The translations under genes were made by a program, and so were the position numbers. The notes below the pieces were generated by a model. That model was not told the DNA's origin, ran no database searches, and worked only from the letters and a program-made list of their open reading frames with translations. From the NCBI GenBank assembly GCA_942493135.1, contig OW818684.1, positions 7,754,793-7,818,792 on the forward strand: a stretch of DNA of 64,000 bases, written 5' to 3'. Source of the DNA: Planctellipticum sp942493135. Lineage in GTDB: Bacteria > Planctomycetota > Planctomycetia > Planctomycetales > Planctomycetaceae. The stretch's first letter is position 1, and each line of letters starts with the position of its first letter. Positions 44,639-52,705 of this stretch are shown piece by piece.

Positions 44639-46378
44639 TTACGGGGCCTGTTCGACCAGGAGTAGCCTTCGACCGGCTGGGACTTTTTCGATTTTTGTCG
44701 TGGCGCCCGTCGGCCAGAGCACCTCCACTGACTCCGCTGCGGTTGCCGCCCCAAGCCCGAACGACAGCGTCCGTTCACTCGTCGAGAGGTAGCTGCCTCC
44801 TCCGCTGACGATTCCGACCTGCCGAAGCTGACCGGAAACTACGGTGACTCGAGCACCGATGGCAGACCGCGGGCTGGCTCGGCCGACGAGATCCACGGAA
44901 AGCCAGTTTGGGATCGCTGTCTCATTTCGCAGCAGTGCGACCGGCTCTCCGGTATGCGTGACGACAAGATCCGGAGCTCCATCCGCATCGAGATCGCCGC
45001 TGGCAACTCCGCGGCCAAGATGGCGCTCGCGGAAATAGTCCCCCGACTGCAATGCGATGTTGCGCAGTCGACGTCCTCGGTCGTTCCAGAATAAATAAGG
45101 TAACTGCCGGCGTTCCTGTCCGGAGTTCGGCGGGAGGACGTGCCCGTTTGCGCAGTAAATGTCCGGAAATCCGTCGCCGTCCACATCCAGAATGGCTGTG
45201 CCGAAACCGACCGCTTCGGAACCGACCGCCGTCACGCCGCAAGCTCGGCTGGAGTGTGAGAAGATGCCTTTCCCCAAATTTCGATACAGGGCAAAGCTTT
45301 CGTTCTCGAAATTGGCCACCCAGAGGTCGAGTTTGCCGTCGACATCCAGATCCCCGATTGCGACTCCCATGCTGCCGTCTGACTCTCCCTTTTCACCCAG
45401 GGCCACCCCATTCTCAATTGCGGACTCCCGATACCGTCCGGTCGATTGCGACTCATAGAATTGATTGGGAAGGGTATCGTTGGCGACGTAGATCTCGGGC
45501 CGACGATCTCCGCTAATGTCCGCGATGACGACTCCGAGCGTCTTGCCGACTTCCTGGATTCCCAGTTCAGCACCACCGTCGCGGTATGTCCCGTCGCCGT
45601 TGCTGAGATAAACCGTACAGGGCAGCCCCTGGAATCGGTGCGGATCGCAGATCAGTCGCTGCCCGCTCCTCGCGTCGATACAGACCGGATTGTTTTCGAA
45701 AGACCAGTCGACGTAGTGGCCCACAAACAGGTCCAGGATCTGATCCGCATTCAAGTCGGCCCAGCCGGCCGCGAGACTCCACAGTGGATCATCCAGGCCG
45801 GACGCGGAAGTCCGGTCGGCGAACGTGCCGTCTCCCTGATTGTGGAACAGTTGCAGGCCTCCCCAGCCGGTGATCAGCAGATCGGGAAAACCGTCTTCAT
45901 CGATATCGGCCGTCCACAGTCCGTGGTGATAATGGCGGACCGGCTCGAGGCCGGCGGCGCTCGTGACCGGCGTGAAGCTCCAGTCCGAGGTCTGTCGAAA
46001 CAAGCCGATCGGCAGAGGGAGGATTTCGTGCCGCGGTCCAAAATGCCCCCCTCCCGCGAACCACAGATCCGGCTTGTCGTCGCGGTCATAATCATCCACT
46101 GCGCAGCCCGTCCCGAACGTTTCCAGAATGACGAACAGTCCCGCTTCCTCGCCGTTTCGTCCGCTCCACGACACTCCACTGGATTTCGCCACCTCCGCGA
46201 AGTGAATCGTTCCGGCAGGCGGCAATGGGGCCGTAGCCAGTTTGCTGACGGCGGAGCTTCCGTCCCCGGTCGTGGCCCGTCCTGCCGGCGACGTCCAGCA
46301 GCCGCCTGTCGACATCATTGCGACAACGGCCAGGATCAACCTGTAGCTCCGCGTAAGACCCGGAGAATCGATGATCAT
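44639..46378 (-). CDS. CRTAC1/ASPIC-UnbV family lipoprotein, second copy
   Basis: A 579-residue protein from MIIDSPGL, giving a short signal with lipobox-like STGGC; in-frame codons further upstream look non-coding. FG-GAP/VCBS loops include DYDRDDKPDLWF, DIDEDGFPDLLI, DLNADQILDLFV, DISGDRRPEIYV, DLDVDGKLDLWV, DVDGDGFPDIYC and DLDADGAPDLVV, followed by an ASPIC/UnbV domain ending VLWPTGATTKIEKV. Same architecture as 41142-42941 but clearly diverged, with several degenerate calcium loops (for example DLNADQI). It is transcribed after its own TPR neighbour at 46542. Confidence 0.9.
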   Translation of the reverse strand: MIIDSPGLTRSYRLILAVVAMMSTGGCWTSPAGRATTGDGSSAVSKLATAPLPPAGTIHFAEVAKSSGVSWSGRNGEEAGLFVILETFGTGCAVDDYDRDDKPDLWFAGGGHFGPRHEILPLPIGLFRQTSDWSFTPVTSAAGLEPVRHYHHGLWTADIDEDGFPDLLITGWGGLQLFHNQGDGTFADRTSASGLDDPLWSLAAGWADLNADQILDLFVGHYVDWSFENNPVCIDARSGQRLICDPHRFQGLPCTVYLSNGDGTYRDGGAELGIQEVGKTLGVVIADISGDRRPEIYVANDTLPNQFYESQSTGRYRESAIENGVALGEKGESDGSMGVAIGDLDVDGKLDLWVANFENESFALYRNLGKGIFSHSSRACGVTAVGSEAVGFGTAILDVDGDGFPDIYCANGHVLPPNSGQERRQLPYLFWNDRGRRLRNIALQSGDYFRERHLGRGVASGDLDADGAPDLVVTHTGEPVALLRNETAIPNWLSVDLVGRASPRSAIGARVTVVSGQLRQVGIVSGGGSYLSTSERTLSFGLGAATAAESVEVLWPTGATTKIEKVPAGRRLLLVEQAP

Positions 46379-46541
46379 GCCTGCCGTCCAGACGAAGGGT
46401 AAATGCGACGCAACTCGAATCCGTCGGGGGCCGGAGTTGAGTTTTCTGACGAAGGGAGCAATGACGAAGGGAGCAGAAGCGATGTCGATGCGGCGGCGCA
46501 AAGGACGCTGACGCCGACGATTTCAATGGATCAATCAGACG

Positions 46542-47876
46542 CTAACGCGTTTCGGAAGACGTGTCTGCGAACGGAGGCGAACAGTCGACAGTAGAATCTG
46601 CGAATCGTGAATTTTCGGTGATAAAGTTCAAGTGGTGCCGGACCAGGTGTTCATCGCCCGTCAGGCGATACAGCTCCGCCAGTGCCTTGTGTGCGGGGAC
46701 GTAACTCGGCGCAATGATCAGCAGATGTTGATACCAGCGAATTGCATCCCGCCGCGAAACATATTTCGCCGTGATGGCGGCGATCTTCATCCGCAATTCC
46801 AGGCTGTTCGGTTGAAGCTGCAACTGCTTCTCAAGGTTCAGCAGTTCGTCAAGGTGCGGCCGGGATTCCGCCACGAAGGCGAATAATGGCTCGGCTTCGG
46901 CGGCGCGACCTGACGCTTTCAGCGCCCGCGCCAGCGAATTGGCAAGATTGGCATGCTCGGGGACGGTTCGCCAGGCTCTTTCGAGAACTGGCGCCGCGGC
47001 CGCGGCGTCGCCCGCTGAAAGCAGCATTTCGCCATAGGCCTTTTGCGTTGCAAAATCCTCGGGGTTCCGGTCCAGGGCCTCCCGTAGCAGACGGGTCGCC
47101 TCGTCCATGTCACCATTTGTCGCCGCACACTGTGCGAGACCCTGGACTCCTGCGAGATCGTCGGGATGACGTTTTAGATATTCCTGAAAGAGAGGTATCG
47201 CCTGGCTGGTTTTGAGTCGCGCCAACAGGACGGTCGCCAACGACAGGCGGCAGTCGTCATTGCCGGGAGCCACTGCCAAGGCCCGACGATAGGCGTCTTC
47301 CGCAGCTTCCCAGTTGTGCAGGGACTGAAACAGGCGTCCCGTCAGAACCAGCGGCTCCGGGTCGCGCGGGTAGTCGGCATGCCACAACGCGAGTGTCTTC
47401 CGGGCCTGGTCCAGATTGTGGCGCAACATGGACCACGTGTAATAGGCGCGCGCGATTTCCGGTCCATCGTCGCGGGGATCGCGCAGCAATGAGGGCCATT
47501 GCGACTCCATCTCCGCAAACTGGCTGGTCTGCGCCATGGCCAGCAGGCGTTCCCGTGCGAGTTTCGCGGGTGGCGCCCCCAGTTGGGCGGCCTGCAGCAG
47601 CTTGCGTTCGACGTCTTCAAAATCGCCGATTCGCCGGGCGACGCGAATCTCCAGCAGACAGGTTCGGGCGTCCGCTTTTCGGCCAAGCCACAGACTCCGC
47701 TCAATCCAGTCCGCCGCCGCGCCGGAATTGCGCTGCAACAGGCACGCCTCGGCCCTCCCCAGGCAAATCTCTCCCCAGCATCCGGCCAGCAACGTCAGGG
47801 TGGCTGCGACAGCAGCAAATGCGACAGCCACTCGCCAGCGAGTCAGAACAGACCGTAGCCGCCACGAGTCGAACAC
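46542..47876 (-). CDS. Exported or membrane-anchored TPR protein
   Basis: A 444-residue protein. I chose GTG at 47876 because AAGGA lies 7 bases upstream; a TTG ten codons earlier lacks this. A basic start is followed by a hydrophobic helix with a lipobox-like LLAGC (WRVAVAFAAVAATLTLLAGC), so it may be a lipoprotein. At least seven TPR units follow, for example NWEAAEDAYRRALAVAPGN, DMDEATRLLREALDRNPED and GRAAEAEPLFAFVAESRPH. It precedes a CRTAC1 gene in the same direction. The arrangement mirrors 39768-42941, in which TPR follows CRTAC1. Confidence 0.88.
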   Translation of the reverse strand: MFDSWRLRSVLTRWRVAVAFAAVAATLTLLAGCWGEICLGRAEACLLQRNSGAAADWIERSLWLGRKADARTCLLEIRVARRIGDFEDVERKLLQAAQLGAPPAKLARERLLAMAQTSQFAEMESQWPSLLRDPRDDGPEIARAYYTWSMLRHNLDQARKTLALWHADYPRDPEPLVLTGRLFQSLHNWEAAEDAYRRALAVAPGNDDCRLSLATVLLARLKTSQAIPLFQEYLKRHPDDLAGVQGLAQCAATNGDMDEATRLLREALDRNPEDFATQKAYGEMLLSAGDAAAAAPVLERAWRTVPEHANLANSLARALKASGRAAEAEPLFAFVAESRPHLDELLNLEKQLQLQPNSLELRMKIAAITAKYVSRRDAIRWYQHLLIIAPSYVPAHKALAELYRLTGDEHLVRHHLNFITENSRFADSTVDCSPPFADTSSETR

Positions 47877-48542
47877 GCCGAATTCCTTCCGGACAATTCT
47901 GGGCAACCAACGCCTAAGCCTTCAAAGCCTCCGAGCCGCCGCCTGCGTCATCCATGCCAAACAAATCGCAGTCCTCAAATCGATCCCTCTCGCCAAACCG
48001 CACGAGCCATACAGCAGGGATGGAACATCAAGTTCCCGGCATCTCGAAATCCTGACTGGAGCAATCCCATACAATGCCCCAGCCTCACGGGATGCGATCC
48101 CATCGGCATCAGGCAAAACGCAATCGGGTCCGCAACTTCCCCGAAGGATGCAGAGCAACATCTGCAGCCCGCCGACGAAATTGAAATCCAGTAGAAAACG
48201 GATGAAGCTTAGCTTACGCGACTTTTGAGACAGATCCAGAGGCAATTTCTTGCTTTGTGGATCGACGGGGGGACTTACCAGATCTTCCGTTCAGACAGTC
48301 GCCTCAGAGGCAGACCGCGGGGCGAGATCAATCGGCGCGCGAATACAAGTCCTGGTCCGCAGCGCTCAAGACCTGCTCCTCGGCGGCGCCATTGGGCAGC
48401 GCCGCAACGATGATTCGTCGGCCAGCCTGTCGCGTCAGAGGTCGACGAGGGGAACTCGCGGCGGACAATCGACATTACCGCTTCGGCCGTCGGAAACGCA
48501 GCCCGCTCCTCCAGGACGCGGCAAATGCGGCACAGACCGCAA
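47877..48542. other. Intergenic region, no gene seen
   Basis: About 670 bases between the TPR gene start and the transketolase hairpin. Open frames here lack ribosome sites and have shadow-like composition. The promoter of the TPR/CRTAC1 group is expected near 47900-48250, where the sequence is richer in A and T. Confidence 0.4.
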
Positions 48543-48580
48543 CCTGCGGACTCGCACTCTTTGAAGTGCGAGCCCGCAGG
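48543..48580. terminator. Hairpin downstream of transketolase
   Basis: A 16-base stem with one mismatch, CCTGCGGACTCGCACT against AGTGCGAGCCCGCAGG, around the loop CTTTGA, 33 bases beyond the transketolase stop on its transcript. No clear T-run. Likely a terminator or mRNA-end structure. Confidence 0.55.
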
Positions 48581-48613
48581 AGTGGACTGGGTCTCCGGAG
48601 CCGAAGACCGGGA

Positions 48614-50647
48614 CTATTGGCCGCTTGCCTGAGCGACCAGCACGCGAGCCTGTTCGCAGACGTTGTCGACGGTAAAACCGTAGTGCTCCAGCATGAGGTT
48701 GCCCGGCGCTGAAGCCCCGAAGCGGTCGATGCCGATCACCGCGACCTTCCCGCCGAGGCAGGAGTGCCAGCCCAGGGGCATGCCGGCTTCAATCACGAGT
48801 CGCGGCACATCGGGAATAACGACCTGGTGCCGGTAAGCTTCCGGCTGCGCTGCAAAGAGCTCCCGGCAGGGCATGCTGATGACTCGCGCCTGGATGCCCT
48901 CGTTCGCCAGTCGCTCGCGGGCCGACGTGGCCAGATGAACTTCGGAACCAGTCGCGATCAGCAGGAGGTCGGTGCGCTCCTTCGACGGCGAGTCCTGCAG
49001 CACGTAACCGCCACACTGCACTCCGGCGGACAGCCCCGGGTGGGTTACCAGGTCGAGGACCGGAAGTCCCTGGCGCGTCAGCACGAGAGCCACTGGGCCG
49101 GACTTGCGCTCGATCGCCATCTTCCACGCCACTGCAGTCTCATTGGCGTCGGCCGGTCGGAGGACCATCATGCCGGGGACCGATCGCAGTCCCACCAGCT
49201 GTTCGACCGGCTGGTGAGTCGGACCGTCTTCGCCCATCGCGATGCTGTCGTGAGTAAAGACGTAAATCGCCGGCAGACCATTCAGTGCGGCCAGACGCAT
49301 CGGGGGACGCATGTAGTCGCTGAAGACCAGGAAGGTGGCGCCGAACGAGATGAGACCGCGGTGCAGCACCATGCCGTTCAGAATGGCGCCCATCGCATGT
49401 TCGCGAATGCCGAAGTGCATGTTCCGCCCGGCCGGGCTGTCCGGCTGGAAGCTGCCCACTCCCTCCATGAACGTAAACGTGCTGGGCGCCAGATCGGCCG
49501 AACCGCCGATCAGCTCCGGAATACTTCCCGCGAGGGCGGTGAGGCAGCGCCCCGACGCCGCTCGCGTCGACAACGCTCCCTTTTCGGTCGTAAAAACCGG
49601 CAGCGCCGAGGCCCAGTCGGCCGGCCGCTCGCCGCTCATGACGCGATCGAACTCCGCCGCCAGCTCCGGGTAGGCCTTTCCGTACGCTTCAAGGCGTTTC
49701 TGCCAGTCGGCCTGCCACGTCTTGCCGCGTGTGAGGAACTCACGGAAATGCTCTGCGGCTTCTGCGGGAACGTGAAACAGCGGCTCCACCGGAAAACCCA
49801 GCTTTTCCTTGGTCAGTCGCACTTCGTCGACTCCCAGCGGCTCGCCGTGGGCCGCGGCGCTGTCCTGCTTGTGGGGGCTGCCGAAGCCGATGTGCGTCCG
49901 TACGTTGATCAGCGACGGTCGATGCTTCTCGTCGCGCGCCGTCTGGAGAGCCGCCGCGACGGCGTCGAGGTCGTTGCCGTCCGCGACGTGCTGAATGTGC
50001 CAGCCGAAGGCGGCGAAGCGAGCCGCACGATCTTCGGTGAACGCGATGTCGGTTTTGCCTTCGATCGTGATGTTGTTGTCGTCGTACAGGACGATCAACT
50101 TACCGAGCTGCAGGTGACCGGCCACGGACGCGGCTTCGGAGGAGATTCCCTCCATCAGGTCGCCATCGCTGGCCAGAACGTACGTGTAGTGGTCGACGAC
50201 GGTGTGCTCTGGCCGGTTAAACCGGGCCGCCAGAGCGACTTCCGCGATCGCCATGCCCACGCCGTTGGCCAGCCCCTGTCCCAACGGGCCCGTTGTGGCC
50301 TCGACGCCGGGCGTGTGACCGTATTCCGGGTGGCCCGGGCAGCGGCTGCCCCACTGGCGGAACTGCTGGAGCTCGGCCATCGGCAGGTCGTACCCGGTGA
50401 CGTGCAGCAGGGCGTACAGTAAGGCCGAGCCATGGCCGGCGGAAAGAATAAAACGGTCCCGGTCCGGCCAGAGCGGATCGGCAGGATTGATGCGAAGCGA
50501 GCGGTCCCAGAGGGAGTAGGCCATCGCCGCTGCCCCCAGCGGCAGACCAGGATGGCCCGATTTCGCCTTCTGCACCATGTCGACGGCCAGAAAACGCAGA
50601 GTATTGACGCACAGCGCGTCGACGTCGGCCGGGACAGTTTTGCTCAT
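48614..50647 (-). CDS. tkt: Transketolase
   Basis: A 677-residue thiamine-diphosphate enzyme of the non-oxidative pentose phosphate path and, where present, the Calvin cycle. It moves two-carbon units from ketose to aldose phosphates. Typical blocks: GHPGLPLGAAAMAYSLW at the N-terminus, the cofactor motif SDGDLMEGISSEAASVAGHL with the Asn-containing YDDNNITIEG, and the substrate-binding HDSIAMGEDGPTHQPVEQL. AAGGA lies 10 bases before the ATG. It stands alone between intergenic regions and ends at a hairpin. It would work with zwf at 34175, though the two are not linked. Confidence 0.97.
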   Translation of the reverse strand: MSKTVPADVDALCVNTLRFLAVDMVQKAKSGHPGLPLGAAAMAYSLWDRSLRINPADPLWPDRDRFILSAGHGSALLYALLHVTGYDLPMAELQQFRQWGSRCPGHPEYGHTPGVEATTGPLGQGLANGVGMAIAEVALAARFNRPEHTVVDHYTYVLASDGDLMEGISSEAASVAGHLQLGKLIVLYDDNNITIEGKTDIAFTEDRAARFAAFGWHIQHVADGNDLDAVAAALQTARDEKHRPSLINVRTHIGFGSPHKQDSAAAHGEPLGVDEVRLTKEKLGFPVEPLFHVPAEAAEHFREFLTRGKTWQADWQKRLEAYGKAYPELAAEFDRVMSGERPADWASALPVFTTEKGALSTRAASGRCLTALAGSIPELIGGSADLAPSTFTFMEGVGSFQPDSPAGRNMHFGIREHAMGAILNGMVLHRGLISFGATFLVFSDYMRPPMRLAALNGLPAIYVFTHDSIAMGEDGPTHQPVEQLVGLRSVPGMMVLRPADANETAVAWKMAIERKSGPVALVLTRQGLPVLDLVTHPGLSAGVQCGGYVLQDSPSKERTDLLLIATGSEVHLATSARERLANEGIQARVISMPCRELFAAQPEAYRHQVVIPDVPRLVIEAGMPLGWHSCLGGKVAVIGIDRFGASAPGNLMLEHYGFTVDNVCEQARVLVAQASGQ

Positions 50648-51139
50648 CGGTCAGATTCCTTTTGAGTTCAGGTTTCACGGAATACGTGATTCTTGCCGCA
50701 AATGCGTTTTCAAGCCATAGACACGGAGACGAAAACCGCGCCCGCCTCTCGGATGCGTCGGATTCGATCTGAGAAATCCGGGCCGGTTCACGGCTGCGGG
50801 TTGTTTCACTCCCGTCGCCCGGCAGGATTCGCGGCGCATATCGATGTGATGTGGTCGCGTGTTTACGTCTTCGGATCTAAGGCAGGCTGAGAAAGCCGAT
50901 CCGAGCTTCAGCAGGAAACTGAATGACGGCTCCGAGAAAGTTCTCGTCGGACCCGCACAGCGGAATGGCGCTCACGCTGGCTGCCGACGCTTCCGCGTTC
51001 CCATAATCGCGTGGCGCATGATGCCGTTTGGGGAATCGCTGTCGGGCGGCTGGGGGCGGCCGCCTTGGGCCGCCCCCAGCCAGGTGGCGAAACGCTGCAG
51101 GCTCGAAGACTCGACCTCGGCCACCTGTTTGTCCCGGAA
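50648..51139. other. Intergenic region holding one strong hairpin
   Basis: About 490 bases between transketolase and the small gene at 51140. No convincing gene. The notable feature is the perfect 14-base hairpin at 51048-51081. The part near 50650-50850 should contain the transketolase promoter. Confidence 0.4.
51048..51081. terminator. Perfect 14-base GC-rich hairpin
   Basis: GGCTGGGGGCGGCC (51048-51061) pairs exactly with GGCCGCCCCCAGCC (51068-51081) around GCCTTG. It lies 59 bases past the stop of the small minus-strand gene at 51140 and probably ends the CsrA-receiver transcript. No T-run. Confidence 0.5.
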
Positions 51140-51451
51140 TCAGCGCCGCGACAATTGCCGCCCATGATCGCCGCCAGACGCCACCCACTCCCCGTCCTGG
51201 GCCAGCCAGTCGGCGCCGCAGGTGACTTCCTTGTCGCACTCTGATGCTGGAATCGCGTCATACAGCGACACCGACCGGATCCGCTCCGGCTTACCGCTCA
51301 GCACAACCTCGTCGCCGGCCCTCACGTTCAGCCAGGTCCAGTTCGCAGGCATCAGCCCGGCGGCAGGCAGACGCGCCTCTGGCCGGACGATGATGGCCCG
51401 GTACGGTTTGCCGACAATTTCCACGCAGAGCGCCCGGATGCTCCGGACCAT
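51140..51451 (-). CDS. Small protein of unknown function
   Basis: A 103-residue frame following the receiver-domain gene by 18 bases, with GGAG 10 bases before the ATG. The sequence begins MVRSIRALCVEIVG and includes a beta-like AGDEVVLSGKPERIRSVSLYD. There are no known motifs. Tight spacing, a ribosome site and balanced composition support a real gene, and its place in a CsrA/receiver group suggests a regulatory partner, which is inference. Confidence 0.55.
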   Translation of the reverse strand: MVRSIRALCVEIVGKPYRAIIVRPEARLPAAGLMPANWTWLNVRAGDEVVLSGKPERIRSVSLYDAIPASECDKEVTCGADWLAQDGEWVASGGDHGRQLSRR

Positions 51452-51469
51452 AATGAGGGATCTCCGGCC

Positions 51470-51958
51470 TCAAACCGCGACTTCAGACCTGACCTGCCGG
51501 CGGTATTCCGGAACGAGGGCCGTCGACGACGGGCGGCCCGCCGTTAGCCGGAACATCCGGGTAAGAAGCTGATCCCAATGGATCGGCTTCGCGACGGCGG
51601 CGTCGCACCCGGCCCCAACCGCCAGCATCCGCTCGGCTTCGGCGGCGCTTGCGGTGATCGCCAGAATGGGACCGGCGTACGCCAACCGCCGCAGCCGGAG
51701 GATCGCGCAAACGCCATCCTCCACCGGCAGCAGTGAGTCGATCAAAATCAGATCGATCGGGCAATCGTCGAGCGATTTCATGATCGCCGCGGCCGCGTCC
51801 TCGCCGTCGCGAACGACGTCGACCCGACGGCAGTAACGCTGCAGCTTGTCGACCATCAGCCGGCCGATCAACGGACTGGATTCCGCCAGCAGAATCCGAC
51901 CCAGATCGGGAAGCGGTGGGGAAAACGGGGATTCTGGCGGGGAAACAATTTGAACCAT
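51470..51958 (-). CDS. Single-domain response regulator (receiver) protein
   Basis: A 162-residue protein that is one receiver domain with short extensions. The phosphoacceptor is Asp74 in LILIDSLLPVEDG, the switch Thr is in AITAS near 102 and the conserved Lys is in AKPIHW at 124. The acidic pair at the end of the first strand is Glu-Ser (LLAESSP) instead of Glu-Asp, so metal binding may be altered. ATG 51958 has AGGA 9 bases upstream; an ATG at 52018 has none but would add 20 residues. No output domain is present, so it must act by protein contact. It follows csrA. Confidence 0.8.
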   Translation of the reverse strand: MVQIVSPPESPFSPPLPDLGRILLAESSPLIGRLMVDKLQRYCRRVDVVRDGEDAAAAIMKSLDDCPIDLILIDSLLPVEDGVCAILRLRRLAYAGPILAITASAAEAERMLAVGAGCDAAVAKPIHWDQLLTRMFRLTAGRPSSTALVPEYRRQVRSEVAV

Positions 51959-52024
51959 CTTCGGTTGTCCTGCGGTGATATCGATCCGTTGATGCCGTAC
52001 GTCGTCATTGTTCGTCATACGTTG

Positions 52025-52225
52025 TTAAAGAGCCGGCCCAGCGCCGACAGGTTCACGGGGAGCCGTCGCGACAGCGCGAGACGCCTCGTGCCGCTCGATC
52101 CGCACATCCGCGGGGGGGGCGATCCCCAGACGCACGGTCCCTCCCCGCACTTTCACCACCGTGACCGCAATCTCCCGTTCGCCGAGACAAATCAGCTCGT
52201 TCGATTTGCGAGTGAGGACCGGCAT
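52025..52225 (-). CDS. csrA: Carbon storage regulator CsrA (RNA-binding)
   Basis: A 66-residue CsrA/RsmA homologue: MPVLTRKSNELICLG at the N-terminus, VRGGTVRLGIAPP in the middle and VRIERHE with the RNA-contacting Arg45. The dimer binds GGA-containing mRNA leaders to block or stabilise translation. The last 18 residues (ASRAVATAPREPVGAG) are a Pro/Ala-rich extension. The start was placed where family members begin; open frame upstream adds unrelated residues. It lies upstream of a receiver-domain gene. Stop codon and receiver start are within 70 bases, suggesting one transcript. Confidence 0.9.
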   Translation of the reverse strand: MPVLTRKSNELICLGEREIAVTVVKVRGGTVRLGIAPPADVRIERHEASRAVATAPREPVGAGPAL

Positions 52226-52705
52226 ATTCGAATCCATGATCTCAGCCAGTGATGAACGTTGATGCTCGCCAACTCGGAAGAATTCGTGAAGCGGATCACC
52301 GCATCGGACTCGGCAGATCCGACCGCCCCTCACGGGACACTCGCCGACGGCATCCCACTGCTGGATTCAACGCATCTCCGCCGTCAAAGTCTCCAGCTCT
52401 TTACATCTCTTGCAGAGAAGTAACGACATGTCACCTCGCCGCGAATCTTGAGCGGAACGTAAGCATTGGCCGCAACTCCAGCCCGACATGACATCGCGAG
52501 GAACGGGCCGAGCACGACGTGCGGCACCTGTGCGCAAGGCGGCCGCGGAACCGGTGGCGGTTTCGGCAGTCGGACCTCCGGGGCGAAATTCTGCGTTAAG
52601 GACGCGTCGTGCTGCAGCAGGATGGCTCAGGTGACGGTTTGCCCGCCGAGACTCTCACGCGGCAGCGTCTCGAAGGCCAGGACACTTGGGTCAGTCGGCC
52701 GCCGA
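52226..52705. other. Intergenic region with one copy of the 24-base repeat
   Basis: About 480 bases between csrA and the kinase gene. Copy 2 of the 24-base repeat (52416-52439) lies here, followed on the minus strand by a 20-codon frame with a GAGGTGAC ribosome-like site. No other gene is evident. Confidence 0.4.
52416..52439 (-). repeat. 24-base repeat, copy 2
   Basis: Exact match on the minus strand to 31010-31033. It starts a short minus-strand frame MSLLLCKRCKELETLTAEMR that ends at a TGA, with GAGGTGAC just upstream. It may be a vestige of a duplicated small gene or a leader peptide. Confidence 0.6.

Noticed and set aside
48764..50422. 552-codon open frame on the plus strand
   Set aside because: Antisense to transketolase.
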